NCBI RefSeq assembly: GCF_020071995.1
Contig: NZ_JABWTK010000003.1
Location: forward strand, 1-64,000
DNA from: Planococcus chinensis
Lineage (GTDB): Bacteria; Bacillota; Bacilli; Bacillales_A; Planococcaceae
Length of the DNA: 64,000 bases
Direction of reading: 5' to 3'
The position numbers and the translations under genes are program-made. Positions 54,353 through 62,191 of the stretch are shown here, piece after piece. Each line of letters starts with the position of its first letter. Within the stretch, counting starts at the first letter, position 1. Under the pieces are notes generated by a model. The model saw only the letters and a program-made list of their open reading frames with translations. It was not told where the DNA came from and ran no database searches.

Positions 54353-55192
54353 ATGGAGAGTGACAAAATCCCCCCCACGGTGCCCATTAAAGTGATGTCG
54401 TTTAATATCGCTCACGGACTCGGCATGGACAACACTGTAGACTTGGAAAGAACAGCAAAGGTCATTGAACAGTCAGGAGCAGAAATCATCGGGTTGCAGG
54501 AGCTTGACCGGCATTTTACAAAACGCAGCGCTTTTGTGGACCAAGTAGATTGGCTAAGCAAGCGGCTGGGCATGTACAGTGCATTTGGCGCAAATCTCGA
54601 TATGGAGCCGAATGAATCCGGAAAGCCAAGGCGCCAGTACGGAAATGCGGTTTTAAGCAGACATCCGATCAAGTACGTTGAAAACCACCTGCTGACAAAA
54701 GTCGTTTCTCCCATTGCAAACAGTGAACAACGTGGAATACTGGAAGTTGTACTCGAAGTAAAAGGAACGTATGTGAGCTTTTTCAATACCCATTTGTCGT
54801 TAAAAGAAGAAGAACTCAAAGTCAGCATCGACGAAATTTTGGAGATTACAGAAAAAAGCCGTTTTCCTAAAATCATTACAGGGGATTTTAATGCGGATCC
54901 CGACCATCTGCAGATCAAGCGAATGGAAAATCATTTCGACGATGTGTTCTTGAAAATCGGCAAAAGCAATATGTATACGTATCCGGCTCCTTATGAACAC
55001 GACAGCGATGGCGTGAAGTTAAAACCGGTAACACGCATCGATTATATTTTTACAGATCAAAATTTTGAGCCCGAAGAAGCCGCTGTTATCGAAACGTCCA
55101 TATCGGACCATTTGCCGATCACAGCAGACTTGGTTCTGTCGCGCGTAGGCAGTAAAATGAAAACAGCTAATGGAGCCAGAAGCTTAAAGTGA
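54353..55192 (+). CDS. Endonuclease/exonuclease/phosphatase family protein, copy 2
   Basis: A 279-aa paralogue of copy 1, roughly 60 percent identical by eye: MSFNIAHGLGMD, GLQELDRH, GDFNADPD, RIDYIFTD and SDHLPITADL, all catalytic residues present. ATG 54353 stands eight bases after AAAGGAG; another ATG at 54344 overlaps that RBS. It has its own promoter, so the pair are separately transcribed. Probably a tandem duplication that has diverged in regulation or specificity. Confidence 0.87.
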   Translation: MESDKIPPTVPIKVMSFNIAHGLGMDNTVDLERTAKVIEQSGAEIIGLQELDRHFTKRSAFVDQVDWLSKRLGMYSAFGANLDMEPNESGKPRRQYGNAVLSRHPIKYVENHLLTKVVSPIANSEQRGILEVVLEVKGTYVSFFNTHLSLKEEELKVSIDEILEITEKSRFPKIITGDFNADPDHLQIKRMENHFDDVFLKIGKSNMYTYPAPYEHDSDGVKLKPVTRIDYIFTDQNFEPEEAAVIETSISDHLPITADLVLSRVGSKMKTANGARSLK

Positions 55193-55244
55193 CTTCTTTT
55201 ATTAAGCAATTGAACTTATCTGGAGAAGCATTTTCTCCCACATA

Positions 55245-55293
55245 AAAAACTGTAACCAAGCTCAGATGAAGAGCAATTTGGTTACAGTTTTTT
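55245..55293. terminator. Bidirectional terminator
   Basis: AAAAACTGTAACCAA and TTGGTTACAGTTTTT form a 15-bp stem; an extended loop has GCTC/GAGC. Confidence 0.88.
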
Positions 55294-55303
55294 ATTATGT
55301 GCA

Positions 55304-55933
55304 TTATCCGTAAACACGTGCGCCGCTGGATTCGCTGCGTCGGCATAGCCTTACCAGCAAGTAGACAAGCGGAGTATCGCAGGCTGCTGCCAGCCATTTA
55401 AAAGCGTATTGTGTAAAGATCATGGCAAGGAGTGCTGCAGTCGGCATCGTCCCATAAAAAGCGATGACGATAAATAGAGTGGTATCAACGAGCTGGCTGA
55501 CCATTGTCGATGCGTTATTGCGAAGCCAAAGTTTGGATTCGCCGTGGCGGTCTTTCAACTTATGGAAAATGGTCACATCCAAATTCTGGCTGATGAAGTA
55601 CGAGATTAAACTTGCTAATGTCACACGGAATCCGGCAGAAAAAATAGTTTCAAACGATGCCTGGTCTCCGAAGAACGGAGCGGCAGGCAAGTGAATGGCC
55701 AAATAGATGAAAGCCAGTGCACAGCATTGCGTGATGAACCCGGCAAACACCGTCTGGCGCGCCGCTTCCTTGCCGTAAACTTCCGCAATCGTATCGGTAA
55801 TGGGAAAGGTGAAGACGTAGACGACTACGGCTGCCGGCAGTACCAGCCATTCGCTGATGCTGAACAGTTTGACTGCCAGGATATTCGATAAGATAAGCAA
55901 TCCGACAAATGCTCCGTTTAAGTAAAGTAACAT
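55304..55933 (-). CDS. Queuosine precursor transporter (VUT family)
   Basis: A 209-aa VUT-family transporter (PF02592-like) with about six helices: ILSNILAVKLFSI, the FPITDTIAEVYGKEAARQTV motif (about 42-61) and SQNLDVTIFHKLK (about 114-126) are family marks. It takes up preQ0/preQ1-type bases. ATG 55933 after AAAGGAGAGCG. It lies 11 bases after queF and under the same preQ1 riboswitch, which supports the assignment. Confidence 0.88.
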   Translation of the reverse strand: MLLYLNGAFVGLLILSNILAVKLFSISEWLVLPAAVVVYVFTFPITDTIAEVYGKEAARQTVFAGFITQCCALAFIYLAIHLPAAPFFGDQASFETIFSAGFRVTLASLISYFISQNLDVTIFHKLKDRHGESKLWLRNNASTMVSQLVDTTLFIVIAFYGTMPTAALLAMIFTQYAFKWLAAACDTPLVYLLVRLCRRSESSGARVYG

Positions 55934-55944
55934 AGCGCTCTCCT

Positions 55945-56439
55945 TTACCGGTTGGTGATCGTTTCCGGATACATATCGTGGTTCATCATCCGGTAAGACG
56001 CCATTTCTTCGTATTTTGTACCTGGTTTGCCGTAGTTTGTATAAGGGTCGATCGACAAGCCGCCACGCGGCGTAAATTTGCCCCATACCTCGATATAGCG
56101 GGGTTCAAGCAATTTGATCAAATCGTTCATGATGATGTTTACAACGTCTTCATGGAAATCGCCGTGGTTGCGGAAACTGAACAAGTACAATTTCAGCGAT
56201 TTGCTTTCCACCAATTTTTTATCCGGGATAAAGCTCAAGTAAATCGTGGCAAAATCCGGTTGTCCGGTCTGTGGACACAGCGAAGTGAATTCCGGGCAAT
56301 TGAATTTTACAAAATAATCGCGTGTATGCAGATTATCGATTGCTTCCAGAATATCGGGGTCGTACTCAAATTTATACTTCGTGTTTTGGTTGCCGAGAAG
56401 CGACAAATGGTCCAGTGTATCTTCGTTTCTTCCTGCCAT
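55945..56439 (-). CDS. queF: NADPH-dependent 7-cyano-7-deazaguanine reductase QueF
   Basis: A 164-aa enzyme reducing preQ0 to preQ1 for queuosine tRNA modification; B. subtilis QueF is 165 aa. The active-site Cys is in [16 protein letters not shown] (about Cys55), followed by the typical [21 protein letters not shown] (QueF motif E(S/L)K(S/A)hK(L/Y)(Y/F/W)). It is the first gene of the riboswitch operon. ATG 56439 is preceded by AAGGAGGCC, itself part of a hairpin. Confidence 0.95.
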   Translation of the reverse strand: MAGRNEDTLDHLSLLGNQNTKYKFEYDPDILEAIDNLHTRDYFVKFNCPEFTSLCPQTGQPDFATIYLSFIPDKKLVESKSLKLYLFSFRNHGDFHEDVVNIIMNDLIKLLEPRYIEVWGKFTPRGGLSIDPYTNYGKPGTKYEEMASYRMMNHDMYPETITNR

Positions 56440-56445
56440 AAAAAA

Positions 56446-56478
56446 GGCCTCCTTCAAGTGTCCGACTTGAGAGAGGCC
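56446..56478 (-). promoter_or_regulatory. Hairpin sequestering the queF ribosome binding site
   Basis: On the minus strand GGCCTC-TC-TCAAGT pairs with ACTTGA-AG-GAGGCC (two mismatches in 14 bp) and is followed by seven T and the start codon. The 3' arm holds the AAGGAGG of queF, so the hairpin would mask translation initiation or act as a terminator. Confidence 0.7.
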
Positions 56479-56489
56479 TATAAAAACGG

Positions 56490-56524
56490 AAAAAGAAAAA
56501 GCCAAATCGCATGTGGATTTGGCT
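56490..56524 (-). terminator. Riboswitch terminator of the queF leader
   Basis: On the minus strand AGCCAAATC / GATTTGGCT with a short loop followed by TTTTTC TTTTT. It lies about 15 bases behind the preQ1 aptamer, the usual place of the expression platform. Confidence 0.82.
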
Positions 56525-56538
56525 GAGTTTCGTCAATC

Positions 56539-56578
56539 CATAGTTTTTTATAGAGGGTGAAATGCTATGAACCTCTCC
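56539..56578 (-). ncRNA. preQ1-I riboswitch aptamer
   Basis: On the minus strand the aptamer reads GAGAGGTTCATAGC, ATTTCACCCTCT, ATAAAAAACTATGG: the P1 stem AGAGG/CCTCT, the C-rich loop and the A-rich tail that folds as a pseudoknot, matching the class I consensus. When preQ1 binds, the downstream terminator should form and queF and the transporter shut down. Confidence 0.9.
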
Positions 56579-56613
56579 CGTCGCCGGGTTATTTAATTGA
56601 TGCTTCCTCACTC

Positions 56614-56642
56614 ATCGTAAAAGACTTTCGGTTTGCTGTCAA
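56614..56642 (-). promoter_or_regulatory. Promoter of the queF operon
   Basis: On the minus strand TTGACA (56642-56637), 17-bp spacer, TACGAT (56619-56614). Start about 30 bases before the aptamer. Confidence 0.78.
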
Positions 56643-56725
56643 TTCTCTTTTAAAAGAAATCATACAAATTGCCGTAGGGGCCAAGGGGAGTTTTTGGTGC
56701 TGCACAAAAATGAATGTCTCGGATT

Positions 56726-56751
56726 GTTTGGCAGATTTTCCTTGAGGGTAA
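56726..56751 (+). promoter_or_regulatory. Sigma-B-like promoter of the P450 gene
   Basis: GTTTGG (56726-56731), 14-bp spacer, GGGTAA (56746-56751), one to three bases from the sigma-B consensus. It stands 42 bases before the start codon. Confidence 0.5.
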
Positions 56752-56793
56752 GTTAATTGGAAAAGTAGCGCATTAAAGGAGGAATTGCAGTTT

Positions 56794-58056
56794 ATGGCAG
56801 AAACTCGACCAATCCCGCGTGATAAGGGCGTAGACAATACATTGGCTTTGATGACAGAAGGTTATCTATTCATACCGAACCGGACAAGGCAACTGAAGAC
56901 AGATGTTTTTCAAACACGTTTGCTTGGCCAAACGGCGGTATGCATAGCGGGCGAAGAAGCGGCGCAGGTATTTTATGATGAAGACAAATTTCGGAGAAGA
57001 GGAGCCGTTCCAAAGAGAATTCAGAAAACCTTGATGGGCGAAAAAGGGATCCAAACAATGGATGATGCAGCCCATAAGCATCGCAAGCAGCTCTTTATGT
57101 CGCTTATGACCCCGGAACGTTTGCGTCTCTTAAATCTTTACGTTGCAGAAGAATGGCGTTCCGCTGTTGAGCGATGGAGCGCGATGAAAGAAGTTTTGTT
57201 TTTTAAAGAAGTGGAAGAATTAATGATGCGGGTTGCCTGCCGCTGGGCAGGAGTTCCTCTCCGGGAGAACGAAGTGGAAATGCGTTCCCGTGATATGGGG
57301 GCTTTGATTGATTCGTTTGGAGCTGCTGGCCCAAGGCATTGGAAAGGCAGAACTGCGCGTAAACAGTCGGAAGAATGGATTGAGAAAATAGTAAAAGCGG
57401 TGCGCAAAGGAAAACTGCAAGCGCCAAATGGAACAGCGCTTCAAGCCATGAGCTGGTATAAGCAGCCGAATGGGAAAAAAATGACGACTCATATGGCGGC
57501 AATTGAAGTGATCAATATTTTACGGCCGATTGTCGCAATTGGCCGCTATATTACCTTTGGAGCGATCGCTCTTCATGAAAATCCCGAAACACGTGAAAAA
57601 TTGGCTGCCAACCGCGGGGACTATAGCCAGTGGTTTGTCCAGGAAGTGCGCCGTTATTATCCGTTCGGGCCATTTACAGGAGCAAGAGTCCGTGAAAACT
57701 TTGTCTGGCAAGGATATCATTTTAAAAAAGGGACGCTTGTGCTGTTGGATATCTACGGCACGAACCATCATCCGGATTTATGGGTTCAGCCGGAAGAATT
57801 CCGTCCGGAACGGTTCCGTGACTGGAAGGAGAGCCCATTCAGCTTTATTCCGCAGGGAGGCGGGGAATACGATTTGGGCCATCGATGTGCAGGAGAATGG
57901 GTAACGATTGAAGCGATGAAGACCAGCCTCGAGTTTTTGGTCAGAAAAATGGAGTACGATGTTCCAGATCAAGATGTCAGTTACAGTATGGCACGAATGC
58001 CTACACTTCCGAAGAGCCGCTTTGTTATCCGGAATGTGCGTCCGGTGCGGTATTAA
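56794..58056 (+). CDS. cypC: Cytochrome P450, CYP152 fatty-acid peroxygenase
   Basis: A 420-aa P450 using H2O2 to hydroxylate fatty acids, like B. subtilis CypC (417 aa). Heme-ligand region is LGHRCAGEW (Cys365); the substrate-carboxylate Arg is in ILRPIVAIGRYI (about 243). Residue Q87 (KGIQTMDD) occupies the place of Gln85 of P450-BSbeta and His85 of the olefin-forming OleT, which points to hydroxylation, not decarboxylation. Start ATG 56794 follows AAAGGAGG by 11 bases; TTG 56785 is too close to that RBS. Confidence 0.9.
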   Translation: MAETRPIPRDKGVDNTLALMTEGYLFIPNRTRQLKTDVFQTRLLGQTAVCIAGEEAAQVFYDEDKFRRRGAVPKRIQKTLMGEKGIQTMDDAAHKHRKQLFMSLMTPERLRLLNLYVAEEWRSAVERWSAMKEVLFFKEVEELMMRVACRWAGVPLRENEVEMRSRDMGALIDSFGAAGPRHWKGRTARKQSEEWIEKIVKAVRKGKLQAPNGTALQAMSWYKQPNGKKMTTHMAAIEVINILRPIVAIGRYITFGAIALHENPETREKLAANRGDYSQWFVQEVRRYYPFGPFTGARVRENFVWQGYHFKKGTLVLLDIYGTNHHPDLWVQPEEFRPERFRDWKESPFSFIPQGGGEYDLGHRCAGEWVTIEAMKTSLEFLVRKMEYDVPDQDVSYSMARMPTLPKSRFVIRNVRPVRY

Positions 58057-58066
58057 AGGTTAATTT

Positions 58067-58105
58067 GCCTGCTTGAACTGGTTTAACCAGAGGGCGGGCT
58101 TTTTT
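58067..58105 (+). terminator. Terminator of the P450 gene
   Basis: GCCTGC / GCGGGC (one T-G wobble) outside a CTGGTTTAACCAG palindrome, followed by six T. Confidence 0.65.
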
Positions 58106-58130
58106 CTGTCCAATGAAAGGAGAAGGGAAG

Positions 58131-59069
58131 ATGACGATAAAACAAATGGGGTGGCTGCCGTCCAACATCGTGGAGTGGGTGGATAAAAAAGTCGGTGAAC
58201 AAAAAGAACTTCTCCGTATCGAACCGCTTGTAGGGGGCACTTCTTCCCATCTGTATGAAATAGATTATTCAGATGGAACCGGTACAGAATCCTGCGTCCT
58301 GAGGCTTTTTACAAAAGCCGAATGGCTGGCGATGGAACCCGATTTGGCGGACCACGAAGCAGCAAGTTTACGGGAAGCCGCCAAAACGGGTCTTGCCGTA
58401 CCGGAATTATTGGGATTGGATGCCACTGGCGAACAATGCGGCGTACCGGCGGTTTTGATGACGAAAATTGAAGGAAGCGTCGTGCTGCAGCCGGACAATG
58501 AACAAGAATGGCTGGAGGGATTGGCAGAGGCGCTCGCGAAGATCCATTCACATCGAGCTTCTGACTTCCGGTGGGAATACTTTTCTTACAACCAAGCTCT
58601 GTCTTTAGAGCGGCCGGCATGGTCTGATCATCCGGAAGATTGGATGCGGGCCTTTTCGATTGCTGGCGGAGCCCGGCCATCTGTTGAAGCTTGTTTTCTT
58701 CATCGCGATTTTCATCCAGCCAATGTATTATGGGACAATCGAAAAGTGAGCGGGATAGTGGATTGGGTGAATGCATGCAAAGGGCCGGCTGGAGTAGACG
58801 TCGGCCATTGCCGGCTGAACTTGGCACAGCTTCACGGCGTTGAAATGGCTGATCAGTTCCTCGATGCATACGTACGGCATGCCGAGGGTTTTGTCTATCA
58901 GGCTTATTGGGATATTCTCGCTTTGACCGATATTCTGGACGGACCTCCAGCAGTTTATCCGGGATGGGAAACCTTTGGAATGAGCGGATTAACGGATGAA
59001 TTGATCAGGCAGCGGCTGGATGCTTATTTGCTTAGTTTGCTCGGTCGTTTCGAACCGGAATCTACTTGA
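58131..59069 (+). CDS. Aminoglycoside phosphotransferase-family kinase
   Basis: A 312-aa APH-fold protein: the catalytic loop FLHRDFHPANVLWD (about 192-205) and the metal-binding IVDWVNACKGPAGVDVGH (about 211-228) are intact, with GGTSSHLYEI as the ATP-binding start. It phosphorylates a small molecule such as an aminoglycoside or choline-like compound; true substrate unknown. ATG 58131 stands eight bases after AAGGAG; another ATG at 58113 lies upstream of that RBS. Confidence 0.85.
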   Translation: MTIKQMGWLPSNIVEWVDKKVGEQKELLRIEPLVGGTSSHLYEIDYSDGTGTESCVLRLFTKAEWLAMEPDLADHEAASLREAAKTGLAVPELLGLDATGEQCGVPAVLMTKIEGSVVLQPDNEQEWLEGLAEALAKIHSHRASDFRWEYFSYNQALSLERPAWSDHPEDWMRAFSIAGGARPSVEACFLHRDFHPANVLWDNRKVSGIVDWVNACKGPAGVDVGHCRLNLAQLHGVEMADQFLDAYVRHAEGFVYQAYWDILALTDILDGPPAVYPGWETFGMSGLTDELIRQRLDAYLLSLLGRFEPEST

Positions 59070-59154
59070 AAACCGTCAGGCTTCTCTGGCATCAGGTTTG
59101 ATTTCTCTGAAAAAGGAAATATACAGAACAAGCAAGTTTTGAGGAGGAAACCCA

Positions 59155-59694
59155 ATGACTGATGAACAATTAAAGCAATTAAAAGACCAATTAATGGAAC
59201 AGAAAAATTCGATTGAAGACCGGGTTGAACATGCCGAAGAATTCGATACAACTGAACTGTCCAATTACGATAACCATCCAGCCGATAATGCCACCGATTT
59301 GTTTGACCAGGAACGCGGAATGGCATTGAACCAGTTCAAAGAAGATGAACTCAATGATACGAATGCCGCGCTAGAAGCAATAGAAAACGGCACGTACGGC
59401 AAATGTGCAGTATGCGGCACGGAAATCCCGTTTGAACGCTTAGAAGCACTCCCGACGGCTTTGACGTGCATTGATCATGCTCAGCAGGACATTGATATGA
59501 CGTCGCGTCCGCCGGAAGAAGATGTATTGCAAAGTTCTACAGGGCAGCCGGTGGAAAAAGAAGACAGCCGGATTCGCGATTACACCGATACTTTCCAGGA
59601 TGTTGAAGACTTTGGATCTTCGGACAGCCCGCAAGACCAGCCTGGAGAAGATAAAGATATGAAAGATTTCTACGAAGAAAGAGACGGAGAATGA
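59155..59694 (+). CDS. TraR/DksA-type zinc finger protein (YteA-like)
   Basis: A 179-aa acidic protein: an N-terminal helical part (LKQLKDQLMEQKNSIED, then NATDLFDQERGMALNQFKEDEL), the zinc finger YGKCAVCGTEIPFERLEALPT (about 81-101) with CIDH at about 105, and a disordered acidic tail. YteA family; in B. subtilis it is a sporulation-associated protein of unclear role. RBS GAGGAGG. Confidence 0.87.
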   Translation: MTDEQLKQLKDQLMEQKNSIEDRVEHAEEFDTTELSNYDNHPADNATDLFDQERGMALNQFKEDELNDTNAALEAIENGTYGKCAVCGTEIPFERLEALPTALTCIDHAQQDIDMTSRPPEEDVLQSSTGQPVEKEDSRIRDYTDTFQDVEDFGSSDSPQDQPGEDKDMKDFYEERDGE

Positions 59695-59761
59695 GCATGA
59701 CCCTGTGCCTGATGAGCATGGGGTTTTCTTTGGTTCAAATGCAATTGGAGGAGAATGAGAT

Positions 59762-60109
59762 ATGAAAGAGCTGGAAAAAAAGATTTTCGAACTGGAATGC
59801 AGCCACATTCAACCTGACGTACGAATTTCAAAAGAGAAGCTGGGAGAAATACTGGATGATGGCTTTTTTGAGTTTGGAAGCTCGGGGAAAGTATGGAAGC
59901 GGTCGGATTACGATACAGATCATTCTTTATCCCCTGACCGCATGGAGATTTCAAGCTTCAGGATGGAGGAGCTGGGACCTGAAGCGGTGCTCACTACATA
60001 CCAGATTTTCAACAAAACCACTGGAATATCTTCCCTCCGCAGTTCCGTGTGGAAAAAGCGGGAAGCCGGATGGAAACTGTTTTTTCATCAAGGGACGCGT
60101 TCGGATTAG
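59762..60109 (+). CDS. DUF4440 (NTF2-like) protein
   Basis: A 115-aa single-domain protein: LEKKIFELECSHIQPDVRISKEKLGEILDDGFFEFGSSGKVWKR at the start is typical of the DUF4440 group, and SVWKKREAGWKLFFHQGT closes the cone fold. Function unknown. RBS GGAGGAGAATGAG. Confidence 0.85.
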   Translation: MKELEKKIFELECSHIQPDVRISKEKLGEILDDGFFEFGSSGKVWKRSDYDTDHSLSPDRMEISSFRMEELGPEAVLTTYQIFNKTTGISSLRSSVWKKREAGWKLFFHQGTRSD

Positions 60110-60175
60110 GTGTTTGAGGGAAGCGAAAAGAGGTTATTACATAACTAGGTGTTTTAACGTGAAGGAGGGATAAAG

Positions 60176-60577
60176 ATGGATCATGCAGTAGTATTGTTTG
60201 ATGGGGATTGTAATTTCTGCGACTCCAGTGTGCAGTTCATCATAAACCACGACCCCGCCGGCTATTATCAATTTGCTTCTCTGCAAAGTGACATTGGCCG
60301 TGAACTGAGAAAGAAACATGAAGTGCCGGAAGACGTGGACAGCCTGGTCTTGATACAGGACGGCAAAGCGTACGTTAAATCAGAAGGGGCATTGATGATT
60401 TCCCGCCACCTGACAGGGTTATGGAAACTGGCTTTTTATTTAAAATCATTCCCGCGCCCACTGCGCGACGGAGCTTATGATGTTGTAGCAAAAAACCGCT
60501 ATAAGGTATTCGGTAAACTTAACAGTTGTATGTTGCCGCCTCCACATATCCGGAAACGTTTTCTGGATAAACAATAA
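60176..60577 (+). CDS. Thiol-disulfide oxidoreductase DCC family protein (DUF393, YuxK-like)
   Basis: A 133-aa protein with the name-giving motif FDGDCNFCDSSVQFI (D-G-x-C-x-x-C, Cys13 and Cys16) and the C-terminal DGAYDVVAKNRYKVFGK. Predicted thioredoxin-like, cytoplasmic. RBS AAGGAGGG. Confidence 0.88.
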   Translation: MDHAVVLFDGDCNFCDSSVQFIINHDPAGYYQFASLQSDIGRELRKKHEVPEDVDSLVLIQDGKAYVKSEGALMISRHLTGLWKLAFYLKSFPRPLRDGAYDVVAKNRYKVFGKLNSCMLPPPHIRKRFLDKQ

Positions 60578-60611
60578 AATCCTGATGCGCTGAAGCGCAC
60601 CAGGATTTTTA
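60577..60611 (+). terminator. Terminator of the DCC gene
   Basis: Stem AAATCCTG(a)TGCGC / GCGCA(cc)AGGATTT with TGAA loop and T-run. Confidence 0.88.
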
Positions 60612-60633
60612 TTTGGGTCGGTCGGGGTTAAAT

Positions 60634-60743
60634 GAGCGCTTGCGCTTTTCCTTGTCTAACTCCGGCTCCCAGCCCCTCGAGGTCGCGGTCTGCCTTGCCG
60701 ATGAGGGCAAAAGAACGCCATCACGGAGGCGCTTCCGCTTTTC
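60634..60743. repeat. Bacillales intergenic repeat
   Basis: A non-coding stretch with TTGTCTAACTCCGGCTCCCA, GCCCCTCGAGGTCGC and CTTGCCGATGAGGGCAAAAG, which closely resembles the TTGTCTAGCTCCAGCGCCTAGCCCCTCGAG repeat family seen in several Bacillus and Geobacillus genomes (from memory). Ends match as GAGCGCTTGCGCTTTTC and GGCGCTTCCGCTTTTC. It fills the gap between the DCC terminator and the end of the DUF3238 gene. Confidence 0.6.
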
Positions 60744-61949
60744 TTACTCAAAGTTCGATATTCTCCAGTACTGGCTGGCGATGCTTCGCGACATCCAGGC
60801 CAGGCCTTTGCTTTCCGCTTCATGGATTTGGAGCCAGTCATCCATTTGATCGTTTTTCAAGTAAACTTCATGGTTGGGTGCCTGATCGTGAAGGCCGGTG
60901 ATATCATAATGCCCATCCCGATAAAAGGTTGCCGATACATCATAGTCAATATTCGGTGACGTGGTTAACGGATTACCGACGCTATGCGTCAAGTTAACCA
61001 CCACGTTTCGTTCGTCTTCTTTTACTTTTTCCAATTGGATTCCTTCAGAAGAAGCGACATCCGCTTTCCGGAATTTTTTCCGCCAATCATACGCAATGCT
61101 CGGACCCACATCTTTATGCAATTCCAGCTTGGCATCTTCTTTTCCTAATTGCAGCGAAAAGGTGACCTGCGTGCGGTAATGAGACGATTCAGGATCAAAT
61201 GTCCGGTTGTCTCCTGCAAAATAGCGGTTGGGCGACAGCAAATTTGGATTGGTTAAATATTCGTCCGGCAGGAAAGTGGTGTAGCGGAAATCCCAGACCT
61301 GATTAAATTCCGCTACATTGACCTGAGGCGAGTCCGCTAGTAATTGTTTCAAGGGCGCAATTTTTTTCATCATCCAAAATTTTTCCATCGCTGCTTCTTG
61401 CTGCGACGATTTGATGTTAAGCAAGCCGAAAAAACGGGCAGCTATGGATTTTTCTTCGCTGAAGCCGGTTTCGGATTGTTCCAAAGGACGTTCCGCACGA
61501 ATCCAGTAAGAGTATTCCCGGTCCATTTCGACATCAGAATCGGTAAACTGAGTTTTTCGGGTCGTTTCCAACGGTTCGCCGTCCCGGTAAATTTCATATT
61601 CTTCGATTCCGTCGATGTCTCCCCATGCCAAGATAATTTTTGATTCCAAGACGATTGTCGTGAAGGCGATTTGCTGCAAATAATTGACGGTGTCTTTTGT
61701 ATGATCTTCTGTGCTGGTTTGCATTTTGATCCGTTCTTTCACTTGGCCGTCAGTGCCGAGGCGTTCAATTGTATAGATGTACAATTCACCGATTTGCAGA
61801 TTTTCATCCCTAAAACTGTTTTTGGTCCCGGTATAGACGGTATCGGCATCTCTTTTTACCAAACACTCATCTCCCGTATGTGACCATTCAAAGTAAATCA
61901 TCGTATCTGTCTGCTGCAGTAAATCAATTTCCAGATGCTTCGCAACCAT
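60744..61949 (-). CDS. DUF3238 domain protein
   Basis: A 401-aa soluble protein. Residues about 1-180 look like two fibronectin-III-type beta modules (YFEWSHTGDECLVKRD; IILAWGDIDGIEEYEIYRDG). Residues about 215-400 match the DUF3238 style: FRYTTFLPDEYLTNPNLLSPNRYFAGDNRTFDP, ISNF end. No signal peptide or transmembrane helix is seen. Function unknown. A sigma-B-like promoter lies upstream. RBS AAGGAGATGG. Confidence 0.75.
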   Translation of the reverse strand: MVAKHLEIDLLQQTDTMIYFEWSHTGDECLVKRDADTVYTGTKNSFRDENLQIGELYIYTIERLGTDGQVKERIKMQTSTEDHTKDTVNYLQQIAFTTIVLESKIILAWGDIDGIEEYEIYRDGEPLETTRKTQFTDSDVEMDREYSYWIRAERPLEQSETGFSEEKSIAARFFGLLNIKSSQQEAAMEKFWMMKKIAPLKQLLADSPQVNVAEFNQVWDFRYTTFLPDEYLTNPNLLSPNRYFAGDNRTFDPESSHYRTQVTFSLQLGKEDAKLELHKDVGPSIAYDWRKKFRKADVASSEGIQLEKVKEDERNVVVNLTHSVGNPLTTSPNIDYDVSATFYRDGHYDITGLHDQAPNHEVYLKNDQMDDWLQIHEAESKGLAWMSRSIASQYWRISNFE

Positions 61950-61983
61950 TCGACCATCTCCTTACAAGGGTTATAGTAAAGCT

Positions 61984-62009
61984 ATACCCTGTTCTGGAAA
62001 TTCCTGAAC
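61984..62009 (-). promoter_or_regulatory. Sigma-B-like promoter of the DUF3238 gene
   Basis: On the minus strand GTTCAG (62009-62004), 14-bp spacer, GGGTAT (61989-61984). It stands 34 bases before the start codon. The -10 also forms one arm of a palindrome GGGTATAG...CTATAACCC (61968-61989). Confidence 0.45.
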
Positions 62010-62191
62010 CCCGGTTGTCTATTCCGCCACTTTGTTACATAAATAACATGATAAATTTATGAATAAAATTGTATGATTAACGAAATGCTTGCAAGAGGGT
62101 AGATTTGCAAAGCCCCGCGACAAATAGTATGTTAAAGAAAGATGATAAGCGACGAAACAGAAAGAGGAATTGAGATGGGGAGGTTGTGGGA

